Below, piece by piece: positions 34,549 through 49,353 of a stretch of DNA of 64,000 bases. The notes under the pieces are model-generated. The model was not told where the DNA came from, searched no databases, and worked only from the letters and a program-made list of their open reading frames with translations. Position 1 is the stretch's first letter; each line of letters starts with the position of its first letter. The stretch covers positions 183,501 through 247,500 of the forward strand of contig NW_026733182.1 of assembly GCF_028476545.1 (NCBI RefSeq), given 5' to 3'. The DNA is from Physella acuta (taxonomy: Eukaryota > Mollusca > Gastropoda > Physidae). The position numbers and the translations under genes are program-made.

Positions 34549-36760
34549 TCCCTTTACCCTTAGTAAACAACAACACAGCTCTCAATAGAACAAATGATAG
34601 TAACCTAAAATCACCAAATATATTGTAACATGAACATTATATGATTTGAATCATTTGGTAGATTACACCCTAACCAACAAATGCAAAATATGCTACAACA
34701 TAATTAAAATACAAAACAATGATGTCAAAGTCCCCTTGACCTTTAAAATCATAGGTCTAACTTATCTGGGACTTTGATTGTCCTGTTTGACCTTCTCAGT
34801 GGCTTTTGATTTGGTGACTCAAGATTCTGACCATCTGGACTCTCTAGCTCAGGAAGTCCAGGATCTAAATCATTAATTCCAGAATTTACATTCTCTGACT
34901 CTAGACTACTTGGTTCACTCATATCAACAGAACTTGGTTGTGGAACAAACTGAGTTGGTGTGAACCGGTCAGATTTGGTGGGATTGATAGATTCACACTT
35001 ATTATCTGCACAAGTTATTTTTAACTGGTCTGCATGTCTACGGACAATAAGTCCATCATTTGTTTTTACTTTATAAGACACAGGTCCTGTACATTGAACA
35101 ATTTGACCTGGCATCCATTATTCCCCTCTCCCATAATTTCTCAGATACACATTATCATTAACTCCAAATTCTCTCTCAATGGATGTTTTGTCATGATTTA
35201 CTTTTTGTGTATGTTGATGTTGGGAAACAGACCTTTGAACAGTTGGATGTAGTAGGTCAAGGTGAGTTTTAATTTTCCTACCACATAAAAATTCGCATGG
35301 TGCAACACCTGTTGTTATATGAGGAGTTGTGCTGTATTTGGCTAAGAACCTGTTTACTCTTTCCTTCTTACAGTACTCATGTACTTTTATCAAGCACTCA
35401 TCTTTTTGTGTTTCTCTTTTAACATCATTCACATTTATATTGGAGTTATCCATGATAGTGAAAAGAACAAATACATCTTCTGGTACATAACTAAGGCTTT
35501 GGTTCTTTAAAGGTAAACGACTAAGACTATCTGCACTATTCTCAGATCCAGGTTTGTATTTCAATTCATAATTGTATGCGGCTAGTGTGATAGCCCATTT
35601 TTGAATCCTTGGTGAGGCGTGCTCAGGCAGGGGTTTGTTTTCCCCAAATAAACCCAGCAATGGCTTATGATCTGTAAAGATGATGAACTCCCTACCAAAC
35701 AGAAACTTGTGAAATTTCTTAATACCAAAAATGATGCCTAAGCCTTCCCTATCTAACTGAGAATAATTTTTCTCAGCCTGGTTCAAAGATCTACTGGCAA
35801 AAGCAATGGGTCTGTCACCATTTTCATCTATGTGGGATAACACTGCTCCTACACCATCTGGTGAAGCATCACATGTTAAGGTAAGTCTTTTCCCTGGGTC
35901 ATAGTGAGTTAGTAAGGTGTCAGAAGACAAAGCTTCTTTTGCTGCATTAAAAGCAGCATCTTGTTGTTTACCCCAGTGCCAAGTTGCATTTTTCTGCAGC
36001 AGTTTGTACAGTGGTGATAGTTTACCAGACAGATTCCCTATGAACTTCGCATAGTAATTTATCAAGCCCAAAAAAGCTCTTAGCTGTTGGGTATTTTCAG
36101 GTTTGGGTGCTTCTTTAATGGCTTTTGTTTTCTCAGGTTGAGGTCTGAGACCTTGCTTGCTCAAAATATAACCAAGAAAACTAATATCTGTCAGTATGAA
36201 TTGACATTTATCTTTGTTAATCTTTAAACCCTTTTCACCAACTATTTTCAAGACTGTATCAAGTGTTTTAAGATGTTCAGTGTCAATCTTACCAGTTATG
36301 TACACATTGTCAAAGTAAACACAAACATTTGGAATGTCCTGAAAAATACTGTCCATGACAGCCTGGAAAATTCTAGGGCTAGATGATATACCAAAACATA
36401 GTCTTTCATATTGGTAGAGTCTTTATATGTGTTTATTGTTGTATAGACTTTTGAATCTGGATGCAGTTCTAGTTGAGTGTAAGCATGACTAAAGTCTAAT
36501 TCAGTGAATTTGTCTCCTCCTGCCAAATTCAAAGAATTTCCTCAATGTTAGGAATAGGGTACCTATTTAGCTCTATTTGTTTATTCAGTGTAGCTTTATA
36601 GTCTCCACAAATTCTTACAGAACCATCCTTCTTTAACACTGGCACAATGGGCGTTGCCCAATCGGAATAGTCTACCTTCTTTATGATGCCATTAGATTCC
36701 AATCTACTTAGCTCATTTTCAATTTTATCCCTCATTGCATAAGGTGGAACTCTAGCTTTT

Positions 36761-37148
36761 GGGGTCATCCATAAATGACGTCACGCTTTTTTTGGCAATT
36801 TTTCCTCCCTCCCTCCCCTCCGTCACACGTCGTCACAAAAAGCCAGACCCCCCCCCCCCCCAAAAATGACGTCACACCTCAACCTATAACCCCCCTCAAA
36901 ATTGCAGTTGATTTTTTTTAAACATCGATATTTTTCAAAAATCTTGTCTAAACTTTTACAATTTATTAAAACAGTTATCTAAAACGCAAAATAACGTCTA
37001 AAATTCGTTTTCTAACATTGCTTTTTTATAATGCAAAAATGTGACGTCGCACCATCTGAACCCCCCCCCCTCCCCCTCATCACACATCGTCACAAAATTA
37101 CGGACCCTCCCTCCCCCTACGAGTGTGACGTCATTTATGGATGACCCC
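36761..37148. mobile_element. MITE nested inside the Gypsy element
   Basis: A terminal inverted repeat of at least 20 bp (GGGGTCATCCATAAATGACG followed by TCAC) is near perfect at both ends. The interior has C-rich runs and a second inverted TGACGTC motif on each side and is non-coding. Superfamily unclear; the target duplication is at most a few bases (TT). It is younger than its Gypsy host. Confidence 0.85.
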
Positions 37149-38632
37149 TTGCAGTATCTTGAATTTGTGTCTTTAATGCTTATCTTCAATGTCCTATCAT
37201 TTAGTAATCCTGAACTACCAAAGACACCTTCATTTTCAGATACAACTTTATCTATTGAAGTAAAACTAGATTCTCTTGCATTGTTCACTGAAAACATACT
37301 CCCCCAGTCTAACTTAAGATCAACTAACCAGTTCCTATCTAGTAATGGTGGTCCATTTCCTTCAACCACAAGAAGAGGAAGTTTAACACTTTGACCATTA
37401 TAGCTACATGAACCATACACTCTCCTATCACTGGAACATTGTCACCTGTGTATGTTGTTAGGCACTTGTGACATGGTTGTAGAGGCACTGATCCTCCTGT
37501 GACAGCGTCAAAATCCTTCTTTGTGATGACGGTTAGAGATGCTCCAGTGTCAAGTTGGAAGATGATGCTCTTACCGTTGATACAAACTAGTACATTGATG
37601 GGAGCATGACTTGTTGATTTCACAGACAACAGGTTGAAATCCAGCTGCGAATCAGTTTGAGCATTTTTACAGGTAGAGTGGTTCATTGGTTGGGTTAGGT
37701 AGTCTTGGTGACAGTTAACATAGTGCTGCCTTTGGTTGCGGTACAGTCTTGACTGGCTAGATCTAGCAACAGACGAAGACTTTGCAAAGCAGGCCTTGGC
37801 AATGTGACCTTGCTTACTGCACTTATAACAAGTTGCTGACTTGAACTTGCATTGATGAGATGCATGGGGACCGTTGCATTGATGACATTTTTGATAATTA
37901 TTACTAGATTTAGATCTAGGATTTGAACTTGCAGGCTGTTTAGTATAAGTTGAACTGCTCTGATGGGGTTGGTGTTTGTTGACTAACCTGCTGTCTACTG
38001 CATGGATCCCTGAGGGCGTTAGAGATCTGACTGCCTCGGATGACTGCTGGAATGAAGTTGCAAGTTGTATTGCTTTTTCCAATGTTAGATCTGACTCGAG
38101 AAGCAACTCTCTTTGAACATCAGGGCTGTTTACACCTATCACAAACTTTTCACATAGTCTGTCGGACAGCGTGTCGCCGAATTCACAGAATCTACTTAGA
38201 TGACGTAAAGCAGCAACATATTCTGATATTGATTCGTTTGGTTGACGAGTCCTACCGTCAAATCTGGCTCTACACAGGAACTTTGATGGTGCGGGCGCAT
38301 GGTGGTCTGTTAGCAGTTTGCTCAGCTCGTTAAAGCTCTTGGTAGCTGGACTAGCTGGTGCGCATAAGTCCTTTAATAACCTAAATTGTTGAGGCCCTAT
38401 GACTGTTAACAAAACAGCTCTCTTTTTGGCTTCTATCGTCACGTCGTTAGCTTCAAGATAAAAGTTTAACCTATTAAAATAATCATGAATGGTTTCGTCA
38501 TTCGAATTAAATTCTTTTATCTGGCCATACAGCGCCATTATCCTAGAAATACTTAGCCAATATGCTCTAGCAAGCTTCTTTTTAAGTAAGCATGTGCTCT
38601 TTTTCTGTGGATGATCTATTCTCGTCGCCAAA

Positions 38633-38824
38633 TGTGATAGATTGATGTTTTTTTATTATGATACACTGGACGATAGAGCCACGTTGATGTATATCTAGCT
38701 TTTTTCGAAACCAGAAGACACGTGACATAACATACAAGGGACATCACTCAAAACAACATTATAAATATAAGACTAATACAAGAAGAGTGAGTTCCCTTAA
38801 CTTCACAATTCTCAATATATTACA
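38633..38824 (-). repeat. 5' LTR of the Gypsy element
   Basis: 192 bp. On the element's own strand the internal sequence next to it begins TTTGGCGACGAG, the expected place for a primer-binding site and a common motif there in invertebrate Gypsy elements. Confidence 0.93.
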
Positions 38825-41092
38825 CATTCCTTTATTGCTTGGTTTTCAGGTTTAAATTACTATTTGGTTTTATGTAACAAATTTCATTTGAAGTCACTAA
38901 CAGAATACACGTTTTATAAGATCTTAATATCTTTTAATAAAAGCCGAATTTTTAGAGGATAATGAACATTCAATAATGGCACAATATAATAAAAGCTTAA
39001 CGAAATTAAAAAAAAAACCTTGCTTTTAAAGGCCTTTTGAAAGCTTCTGAATTTGATGGCATTAGTAGCTCTTCGCTGAGCAAAATTTTCGTATAGCTAA
39101 ATAGGATGTTTTTACATTTCAATAAGCAAAAAAATTATAGATGCTAATTGTTAGTTAGATACCATTTTCTCATGCGATATACGTTTCTTATTGATTTCTA
39201 TAACTCTGTTAAAAAATTTAAGGAATGCCGGCAACTTGCAAACAATGAAAAGTTAAGCTTGATACCTTCGTGGAAGATAATGTTGTTTAGACTATAATGG
39301 TGTGGAGCTTCAAAGTGGTAAAACAAATTGCAATCTAACACAGAGAAATAGAGAGCAATGATTTATAGTGTAGATGAAGTAGTGTTCATGTTTTTTTACC
39401 TCAGCGAAAATGGGGATGGTTTTGTTAACGCTATGCCCAGCCACCTTATTTTACCTAAGGTGACCCAAGTACCCATCACACGTGATAGGACACTGGGAAG
39501 TCCTGCGGTATCACATCTCCAAATTTGAGACTCTCTAGAGTAGAAACTATTATTTAAGTCTATAAATCGAAATAAATAATGCAATATTGCTATGCATATG
39601 TATTGTTAATGGACTTGATACTAAAATATCTTCATATAAGTCAGTGTGATAGTTATTCGAGATTTAGTTAAATGAGATTAAATTTAAACTCTATTCAATA
39701 AAGTTACTTTTTAACTATAAAGCTTATAAGAGTATACTCTATTAGTTCTACTTTTCTTCTATGGAGACTACCTTTAATGCTCTTACAATAAATCATTATG
39801 AATATCCATTGGATTTTTAAAGTTCTGTTATAACATAAGTTAGCTCTACGTGTTAATTGTATTTTCGTATAGGCAATTTCCAGTTTGTGGTTTAGTGTCT
39901 GAATGTATTAGCCTTTTGGCAGTGTCTAGGCCTAAAATCGTTTTATTCGCTTGACTTGCTTCCTGTAATGTTCATTGGTTCAATATTGATTTTCTTCTAT
40001 ACATGGGCCTGACGTCAGTAGAACAGGGTGTAAGACAGCACAGTGCTATGTACTGGGACAACGAACAATACTATCCCGTGTTAAAATGTAAAAACGCGCT
40101 GGTGCTTTTCTAGACCAAAAAAAGCTACATATAAATGTATACTATATATTCAGATCGATCAAGTCAAAACAGATTTGTAAGACTTTCACACGAAAAAAAC
40201 CGTTGAGTTATGAATTATGAATTCTAATATGTTCACTTCTTTAGACAACGTACAACAGAGAAGTTTTCTCAACTTTTTGTTCAATTAAAAAGTGTCGAGG
40301 TTTATGAAAATGGTGAGGGTGGAGGTTGAGAGAAATATGACTTAGTATAACGCAGTTAGTGTTTAATGGGGTCGAGTGTTGGTACGCTAATATCGCCTAA
40401 ATATGCGGTTAATTGTATAGCAGTAAATAAACTCCTCTTTAAGCATGTATGCCTTACATTGTTTATTTAATTCAGTACAAGCTACAAAGTTTTAAAAATA
40501 TGGATTTTTTGCACATTATTATTAATATTATAATACATAAAATCAATTCGAAATGCCAATCGATCTAAACGAGTCAATCATTATGTATTCAACACCAATG
40601 AGAGTTGCAACTAGACTTTGACGCACGCGGACGTAGATGAGTTGTGATTAAACTAGTTTGGAGTCTAGAAAAACATCACAGAACTCTAACTTTGTTAGAT
40701 TGTACTCGTCTTCCCACACTTTCTGGTACAGATTGGATAAAGTTTCAAATTGATGTTGGACTACACATGAACATGACGTCATTATAACACGCTGTAGGAC
40801 AGCACAGAGCTACATAATGGAACAGTAAACAATGTCCCCTGTGTTAAAACACAAGTCACGTGATGTTAACATTTGTAGAGAATATGCTAGAAATTATATA
40901 CTGTTGTATAATTCTCGACTTCGTAAAAATCTATTCACAAGAAAAATAATTGTTGGGTTCAGAACCTTAAGCTCTAAAGTAATCACTTACATATAAACAT
41001 CTAATTAAGACTTAACGATAGTTTTTCGCAAATATTTTTAAACCTAAAAAGTGTCGTGATTTGTATTGGGACTGTGTAAGTAATATTGCTTA

Positions 41093-41414
41093 CGAGCCGG
41101 CCCGCGGCATAACATACGCCGCTATTTAGTTGTTTCTAATTTTCAATAATTCATAATTTGTGAATTCGACAGTACCAACGCTGACACTGAAAATATTTCT
41201 TTAAAACACTATAAGTAGCTCGTTAAGGACCATAACCCCCCCCCCCCTTCCTTCCCCCCCCCCTCCCCCCCCCCCTTACGTTTAAAATCGTTGGCTCTGC
41301 TTGTAAACATTTAGAGTGAACACAGCTCACTAAAACCATGTAGGGGTGGGGAGGTAGGGAGAGCGTTTGCAGCTTGTTTTCTAACGGCTCGAAGAGGAGA
41401 ATTATATAAATAGA
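41093..41414 (-). mobile_element. Helitron-like MITE, TCTATA...CTCG family, copy 3
   Basis: The reverse complement runs from TCTATTTATATAATTCTCCT to CCGCGGGCCGGCTCG, with the hairpin GGCGTATGTTATGCCGC. Flanks are A (41092) and T (41415). Copies B and C of the surrounding block read straight through this point (ATATTGCATGT.ATAAGTC), confirming both borders and the absence of a target duplication. Confidence 0.85.
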
Positions 41415-41835
41415 TTATAAGTCGATGCAAAATTAATGTTATGTTAAATAGGCAAGAGTGTTGGTAAAAAAAACATAACTTATGAATTTCTGCTTGACAA
41501 TCCACTCGAGTTTGGCTGGAGCAATGTATGGTCTATTACAACACAACAACACACCAATCTCTTTGTGGCTGTGAAACAGGAGCTTTCTGCACGCTTGAGT
41601 AATTTGTTAGGTCTATTAGATTCGATACGCTGCCTGTGATTTAAAACATTGAATCACCCTGGGCTGTTATTTAATCTCTTGAAGGTTGTTTCAAGGTGGA
41701 AAAATCGCAAATGGCATGTGCGGTATGCGTGTAGTCAAAACAACACTTGTATTTATTTATTAGACAAAACTTGGCAAATATTCTAGATGCTTTTTTGAAT
41801 AAGGTATGTTCCTATAATTAAGTAGTTATTGTTAC

Positions 41836-42240
41836 GCTGAGTGGGAGGGTTTCACTTGATTCGATTCCATACCACTATATTACACTGCACTACCATGTAG
41901 AGGGGTTGTACCCACAGACAGTCTTCATGCAATTGCTCATCGAGACAACACGAGTGACGACTGATCAATAAGATGAACGCAGACTTCGTGTTCTTAGATG
42001 TATTATCATACTTAACTCACGTACACGCTTTGGCCACGACTATCAAGAGAAGACTCCCTTACACACACACACACACACACACACACTCCCCAGCAACCAG
42101 TCTCTATACAAAATTGTCACTGTCGCACTATACGCGTAATCATTCCATGCGTTCAACATACCTTTCGCACCAACATTCACCCGCACCGATCTACACTTAG
42201 AACATGCATCATAACATTACCCTCCTCTCCCATTGAAGCA
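41836..42240. other. Spacer between blocks A and B
   Basis: A short (CA)n run lies at 42061-42086. The 75-residue frame over it is low complexity. Nothing else is recognised. Confidence 0.5.
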
Positions 42241-43738
42241 AATGATTTTCTTCTTCTTTGTTCTTAATTTTACTTTTGGAAGGGAACCCCCTCCAACACA
42301 ATTAAATTCAAATTTATTCAAACAACGGTACTTTTTTTGCGCCATTGAGGCTATTTACTCCGATTTCAGCCTGCTTTTCTTTTTGGATTTGCTTCGATAG
42401 CCTTTGTCCAACCAAGAACAAACTACAAGGCAGCAGTTGTTTGATTTTGGAGTTTTCTCTCCTAGAAGAGTGGCTGTGCCCAGCTAACGAGCCTCATCTG
42501 CCCGAGTCAGTAATGAATAATATGAATGGTCTTCCGTAAAATTAAAAACACAAATCGTTTTAATCGGCTTCACCGAGATAGCTGCTAGACTGGGAAATAA
42601 ATAAAAGTTCTAAACATTGGCGTCATTAATGTCTGTTCTAACAGGAATTTAAAATGTTCATTCCTTTATTGCTTGATTTTCAGGTTTAAATACTATTTGG
42701 TTTTATGTAACAAATTTCATTTGAAGTCACTAACAGAATACACGTTTTATAAGATCTTAATATCTTTTAATAAAAGCCGAAATTTTAGAGGATAATGAAC
42801 ATTCAATAATGGCACAATATAATAAAAGCTTAACGAAATTTTAAAAAAAGCATTGCTTTTAAAGGCCTTTTGAAAGCTTCTGAATTTGATGGCATTAGTA
42901 GCTCTTCGCTGAGCAACATTTTCGTATAGCTAAATAGGATGTTTTTACATTTCGATAAGCAAAAAATATAGACGCTAATTGTTAGTTAGATACCGTTTTC
43001 TCATGCGTTATACGTTTCTTATTGATTTCTATAACTCGATTAAAAAATTTAAGGAATGCCGGCACCTTGCAAACAATGAAAACTTAAGCTTGATACCTTC
43101 ATGGAAGATAATGTTGTTTAGGTAGACTTTAATGGTGTGGAGCTTCAAAGTGGTAAAACAAATTGTAATCTAACACAGAAAAATAGAGAGCAATGATTTA
43201 TAGAGTAGATGAAGTAGTGTTCATGTTTTTTTACCTCAGCGAAAATGGGGATGGGTTTGTTAACGCTATGCCCAGCCACCTTAATTTACATAACGTGACT
43301 CAGGTAGCCATCACATATGCGTGGACACGGGGAAGCCATGCGGTATCACATCTCCAAATGTGAGACTCTCTATAGTAGAAACTATTATTTAAGTCTATAA
43401 ATCGAAGTAAATAATGCAATATTGCTATGCATATGTATTGTTAATGGACTTGATACTAAAATATCTTCATATAAGTCAGTGTGATAGTTATTCGAGATTT
43501 AATTAAATGAGATTAAATTTAAACTCAATTCAATAAAGTTACTTTTAAACTATAAAGTTTATAAGAGTATACTCTATTAGTTCTACTTTTCTTCTTTGGA
43601 GACTACCTTTAATGCTCTTACAACAAATCATTATGAATATCGATTGGATTTTTAAAATTCTATTATAACATAAGTTAGTTCTACGTGTTAATTGTATTTT
43701 CGTATAGGCCAATTCCAATTTAAGATCTGAATGTGTTT

Positions 43739-44722
<984 letters not shown>

Positions 44723-45799
44723 AATTGTGTTTAGCAGTGTCTAGGCCTAAAATCGTTTTATTCGCTTGTTGGCTTCCTATAATGTTCATTGGTTCAATAT
44801 TGATTTTCTTCTATACACGGACCTGACGTCAGTATAATACAGTGTACGACAGCACAGTGCTATGTACTGGGACAACGAACAATACTATCCCGTGTTAAAA
44901 TGTAAAAACGCGCTGGTGCATTTCTAGACAAAAAAAGCTACAGATTAAGTCATACTATATATTCAGATCGATCAAGTCAAAACAGATTTAAAAGATTTTC
45001 ACAAACAAAATAACTGTTGAGTTATGAATTATGAATTGTAAAATGTTCACTTTTTTAGACAACGTACAACAGAGAAATTGTTTTTTCAACTTTTTGTTCA
45101 ATTAAAACGTGTTGCAATTTGAGAAGATGGCGAGGGTGGAGGTTGATAGAAAAACAACTTAGTATAACACAATTAGTGTTTAATAGGGTCGAGTGTTGGT
45201 AAAATAATATCGCCTAAACATGCGGTTAATTGTATAACTATTTGAGCCTGTATGCTTTACATGGTTTATTTAATTTACTCAAATTACAAAATTTAAATAA
45301 TTATTGATTTTTTTGCACATTATTATAAATATTGTAATACTTAAAATCAATCCCAAATGCCAATCGATCTAAAAGAGTCAATCATTCCCTATTCAACACC
45401 AATGCGAGTTGAGATAACGCAATTTATGGTTGATTACATCAAAACCCCCCATACCTATTATATCTTTTTGTGGTTGTGATATAAGAGCTGTCTGCATGTT
45501 TGAGTAATTTTTAAATTTCCAATCGATAAAAATGGAGACTACGATTTTAGCTTGCGCTGTTTTCATTATCTATCAAGATTGAATAGACAAGCTCTTCATG
45601 CATGTATGGGTATAAGTTAAAATAAACATCAGTTAAACAACGTAGTTTTCCTATAATCCTATAATGAACTAGTTTATTTTTCACACGTTGAGAAAATGTA
45701 TAAGACGTAATTATTTCGCTTTATGTTTTCATCAACTCGAAATAAAATATGTTGTATAGTTAAAATGCTCTTTCTTAAACATGTTCTATTCAAGTTATT

Positions 45800-46335
45800 T
45801 TTTAGCGCAATTTCCATTCTGGAGAATTGCGTTTATTAACTCGTCATTTCTGGGAATGGATGGATGAATGAATGAATGAATGTATGGATGAATGTGTGTC
45901 CGGGCTTTAAGTCGTATCTCCTCCTCAACGAAGCAATATCGATGACTAGTTCCAAAAGCAATAATGTTAAGCAAGTTACGAGAATGAGCATAGGCTATAA
46001 AAATTCCGCGTTTCTTTCATGTATTTCCCGGAAAAGCCAAAAAACCTCGAAAAAAAATCAGTTTTTGGCCCATATCTCGGCAACCAGACCACTTAGCGAC
46101 TTGAAACATGTACCAATTGATTCCTGCCATAATTTAGAACAATATTGCAGAAGAAAGTTTTCAAAAATATTCTCTCGTTCGGTCACAAATTTTAAAATTA
46201 CATAAACACCTACAAACCGATCGTTCTTCTAGCTTGAACGTACCCCAGCATTATACGTCAGAGCTATTTTTAGATAACATAAGGAAATTGCGCATAAATG
46301 TCACTAGACTTTTTTAATTAACTTGTTTCAAGAAT
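45800..46335 (+). mobile_element. MITE with GCGCAATTTCC subterminal inverted repeats, copy 1
   Basis: TTTAGCGCAATTTCC at 45801 and AAGGAAATTGCGCATAAA at 46281 are inverted. (T/G)TTCAAG-like 7-8-mers flank the wider unit, and copy C of the block lacks it. The interior holds a (GAAT)n patch and a 109-residue open frame (45876-46205) that also exists, broken, in copy 2 at 55575-56228; no domain is recognisable. Confidence 0.7.
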
Positions 46336-47480
46336 ATTATGCTAAAATGGAAAATAAGCTGTATGCGTCATCGAATGTGTTTGTGTATTTTTTAATGTAC
46401 GTTTTTGTGTTTGGGTGTATGTAGGGTATATGTAACCTGTATGCGTCAGTGTGTGTTTTCCTTGGAAATGTATGCATGTTCGTGCATTTGCAACTGGACG
46501 TTAACGTACGTAGACGTTGACGTAGTTGAGTTGTGAGTGAAATTTGGTTGGAGTCTAGAAAAACGCCATAAAGCTCTATCTTTTTTTAGCTTGTAATCGT
46601 TTAGAGCTTTCACACACTATCTGTTGCAGATTGGAATTTGTTTCGAATTGATTTTGTTCTACACATGAACCTGACGTCAGTATAACACGCTGTTGTACAA
46701 CTTAGAACCACGTAATGGAACAGTGAACAATGTCCCCCGTGTTAAAACACGAGTCACGTGATGTTAAAATTTCTAGAGAATATACTAGAGATTATAAATA
46801 TATTGTTGTATAACGCTCGGCTTCGTAAAAAACTGATCACAGGAGAGACAATTGTTGGTTTCAGAGCCTTAAGTTCTATAGTATTCACTTACCTATAAAC
46901 TTCTAACTGAGACCTAACGATCGTTTTTCTCAGATGTTCTTTTTTAAATAAAAATTGTTGTGGTTTGTAAAAGAAAAAGTTAGTGTTCAGGCTGTCTAAG
47001 AAATATTGCATGTGATAAGTCAATATAAATGTTATGTTAAATAGGGTCAAGTGTTGTTAAAAAAAACGTAACTTATGAATTTCTGCTTGACAATCCAGTA
47101 GAGTTGGATTGGAGCTTTGTATGGTCTATGACAACACAACACCCAACCAATCTCTTTGTGGTCGTGAAACAAGATCTTTCTGCATGCTTGAATAACTTTT
47201 TAGGTCTGATAGACTCGATGCGTGTCCTATGATTTAAAACAATGTATCACATTGGAATGTTTTTAAATATCTTAAATGTCGTTTCAAGGTTGAATTGACG
47301 CAATGGTTAAATCAACACTCGTATTTATTTATTAGCCAAAATTTGTCTACTGCACTATTGTCAAATATTCTAGTTGTAGTTTTCAATAAGGTATGTTTTT
47401 ATTATTAAATAGTTAATTAGTCCTTTCAGAAAACATATGGACCTTTATAATTTTGTAATGCCTTTCCAAACACATGTAGT

Positions 47481-47844
47481 TGTATATGATGTAGAGTTAA
47501 ACTTCCCTATATTACATACGGAATGTTTTTTAAACGGTTGTATGTTCATGTACACAATAATTTGCCTTGTTTAGTAGTTATTTATTTATCACCCGTATGG
47601 CGCTTGTTAAAAAATAGGCCATCGTAGTTTTTAGTTTACGCCTGTAATAAGTTGTTTTCAGCTGTGTTAAAGTTATATTTATATTAATTATACAAATACT
47701 TCAATAGTTTATTGTGCTGTTATTAAAATATACTGTAGCACAGAAAGTAGGGCATATGCCGTAATATTACGTAGTTGAGCCCTTATCACTGGAAAGTGAT
47801 CTTGGTTACGTAATTGATAGCTGTTGCGCTATCAATTAATACTA
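47481..47844. other. Intergenic DNA downstream of block B
   Basis: No gene. A short TGATAGCTGTTGCGCTATCA palindrome at 47815-47834 lies just before the element that starts at 47845. Confidence 0.5.
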
Positions 47845-48320
47845 ATAGTTTCGCTGTCTGTCAATGTATCTGTCTATCTATCTATCTATCTATCTGACAA
47901 GAACGCTCTAGAGAAAACACAAGCAAATTAAAAACATGCATAGTTAAACTAAAACGAAACATGACGCCACATTGAAGCATATAGTAGAAATTAGTCTACA
48001 GACGGAAAGTGCACACAGTAATATGACGTCATTGATTCTCGAGTAAATATTGAATTAAAAAGCCAATTTTGTCTAATCTTAAAAGTGGTTTGCGTGAAGT
48101 TATTCGGGGAAGGATCGAAGCCCATCCCCCGCGCGTAAGAACGTCTAAGCCGACCCCTTCCCCCCCCCCCAACTCAAAAGAAATGTCGTCATCGATACTC
48201 TATAATAAAATTAAAGCCAAATTCATGTGTCTAATCTAAAAAGTGGTTTGCATACAGAGTTTCTTTCATGCAATTCTTCGGGTAGTGGCTAAGCGCGACA
48301 CCAGTGTTTCTTTCAGACTT
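47845..48320 (+). mobile_element. Repeat element with ATAGTTTCGCTGTCTGTC end and GATA tract, copy 1
   Basis: Colinear with the reverse complement of 61288-61741: end ATAGTTTCGCTGTCTGTC, a (TATC)n tract (47874-47895), GACAAGAACGCTCTAGA, CACACAGTAATATGACGTCA, TTGATTCTCGAGTAAA, two GTGGTTTGC..AATTCTTCGGG blocks, and a terminal CAGTGTTTCTTTCAGACTT. The last piece is the hAT MITE end, so one element may be built on another. No coding. Confidence 0.75.
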
Positions 48321-48727
48321 AAAAACTTCTTTTTATTGTTTCATTTTATAATCAGCATGTTTTGTTTTTTTATTTGATCAGGTTAAAATTGTACAAACAT
48401 ATTTTCATTGCTTTGTCTTGGAGTTGCGACACAAAGAAATGTTACTTGTCGCTGTATGATTCTTTAGTTTGGTGCTGTTTACTCGTTTATCTGAGTATAT
48501 ACATAAATTTAAAATGTAATTGACTTTAACTTATAAGTGGTTTATATTACTAAACTAATTTTTTGTACTTTTCAAAATATAAAGTTAAGGTTATAATTTC
48601 TGACTAAATTTAGAAGGATTAGTTTTGTTAGTTGATGTTGACGTTAGTTTTGTGATAGAAAACAATTCAGTGTTAAACAATTAGCTCTTATGTAGTCCTA
48701 CGTTGTTAGAGCTGTGAGATCAAATGA

Positions 48728-48763
<36 letters not shown>

Positions 48764-49139
48764 CAAAATTGCGTACATGAACGTGACTTAAATCATTATT
48801 CAATTGGACGAGTAATACGCTACGTAACATCTTCATCCCCCACCAATTTCTTTAATTTTTCACTTTCACACCGATTTTCTACTTCATATGTAACCTTTTG
48901 TGATATAAAGAAATAATTATCCCCCTTAAGGAATGCACCCCTTTCTCTAACAGATTGTGTGATATCATGTTCTTGCAAATGTGATACGCTTTGAAGGCTG
49001 GGATAAAAAGTGCTACTAAAAATTAGTTATCATTGACTACCCAGAAAATATTTAATATGTTTATAGGTAATTTTGGGCGCAAAAAAAATATATTTAAGAA
49101 AAAATCAATTAAACGATCACAGATTCGACTGATTAAAAT
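48321..49139. other. Intergenic DNA with (CT)n
   Basis: A (TC)n microsatellite lies at 48731-48761. No gene. The 60-residue frame at 49033 has no domain. Confidence 0.5.
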
Positions 49140-49292
49140 CAGGGGTCTCCAAACTTTTCAGCCCGAGGGCCGCATTAACTATCAAATATCAATTCGGGGG
49201 CCAGAGTTTCTTTAAGGCATCTCTTCAGGGTCGTGGAGCCCCACCTCCCCCCCCCCCCAAAAAAGAACGTCTACCGCCCCCAACTAAATATA

Positions 49293-49353
<61 letters not shown>

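Larger units (their letters stand above)
34357..38824 (-). mobile_element. Ty3/Gypsy LTR retrotransposon, broken fossil with both LTRs
   Basis: LTRs of 192 bp lie at 34357-34548 and 38633-38824, both TG...CA, flanked by the 5-bp duplication CATTC. On the minus strand, from right to left, come Gag with two zinc knuckles, an aspartic protease (LDTGAS), reverse transcriptase, RNase H and integrase traces, the Ty3/Gypsy order. The LTRs differ at about eight positions by eye (roughly 4%), so the insertion is moderately old. The copy is broken, with several interruptions, and holds a nested MITE at 36761-37148. Copy B at 42655 preserves the empty insertion site. Confidence 0.93.
33942..41835 (+). 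repeat. Paralogous block, copy A (interrupted by a Gypsy and a Helitron-like element)
   Basis: Host-side parts 33942-34356, 38825-41092 and 41415-41835 are colinear with copy B (42241-47480) and, in the right half, copy C (57480-59490). Identity by eye is high in the left part (for example 38930-39700 against 42760-43530) and lower on the right. Within the right half a subunit of roughly 760 bp recurs, marked by TGACGTCA followed by a conserved GACAGCACAG(A/T)GCTA at about 40013 and 40775. No coding sequence. Confidence 0.8.

Noticed and set aside
45876-46205. 109-residue open frame as a small gene
   Set aside because: It sits inside a MITE, is not open in the second copy at 55.6 kb, and has no domain.
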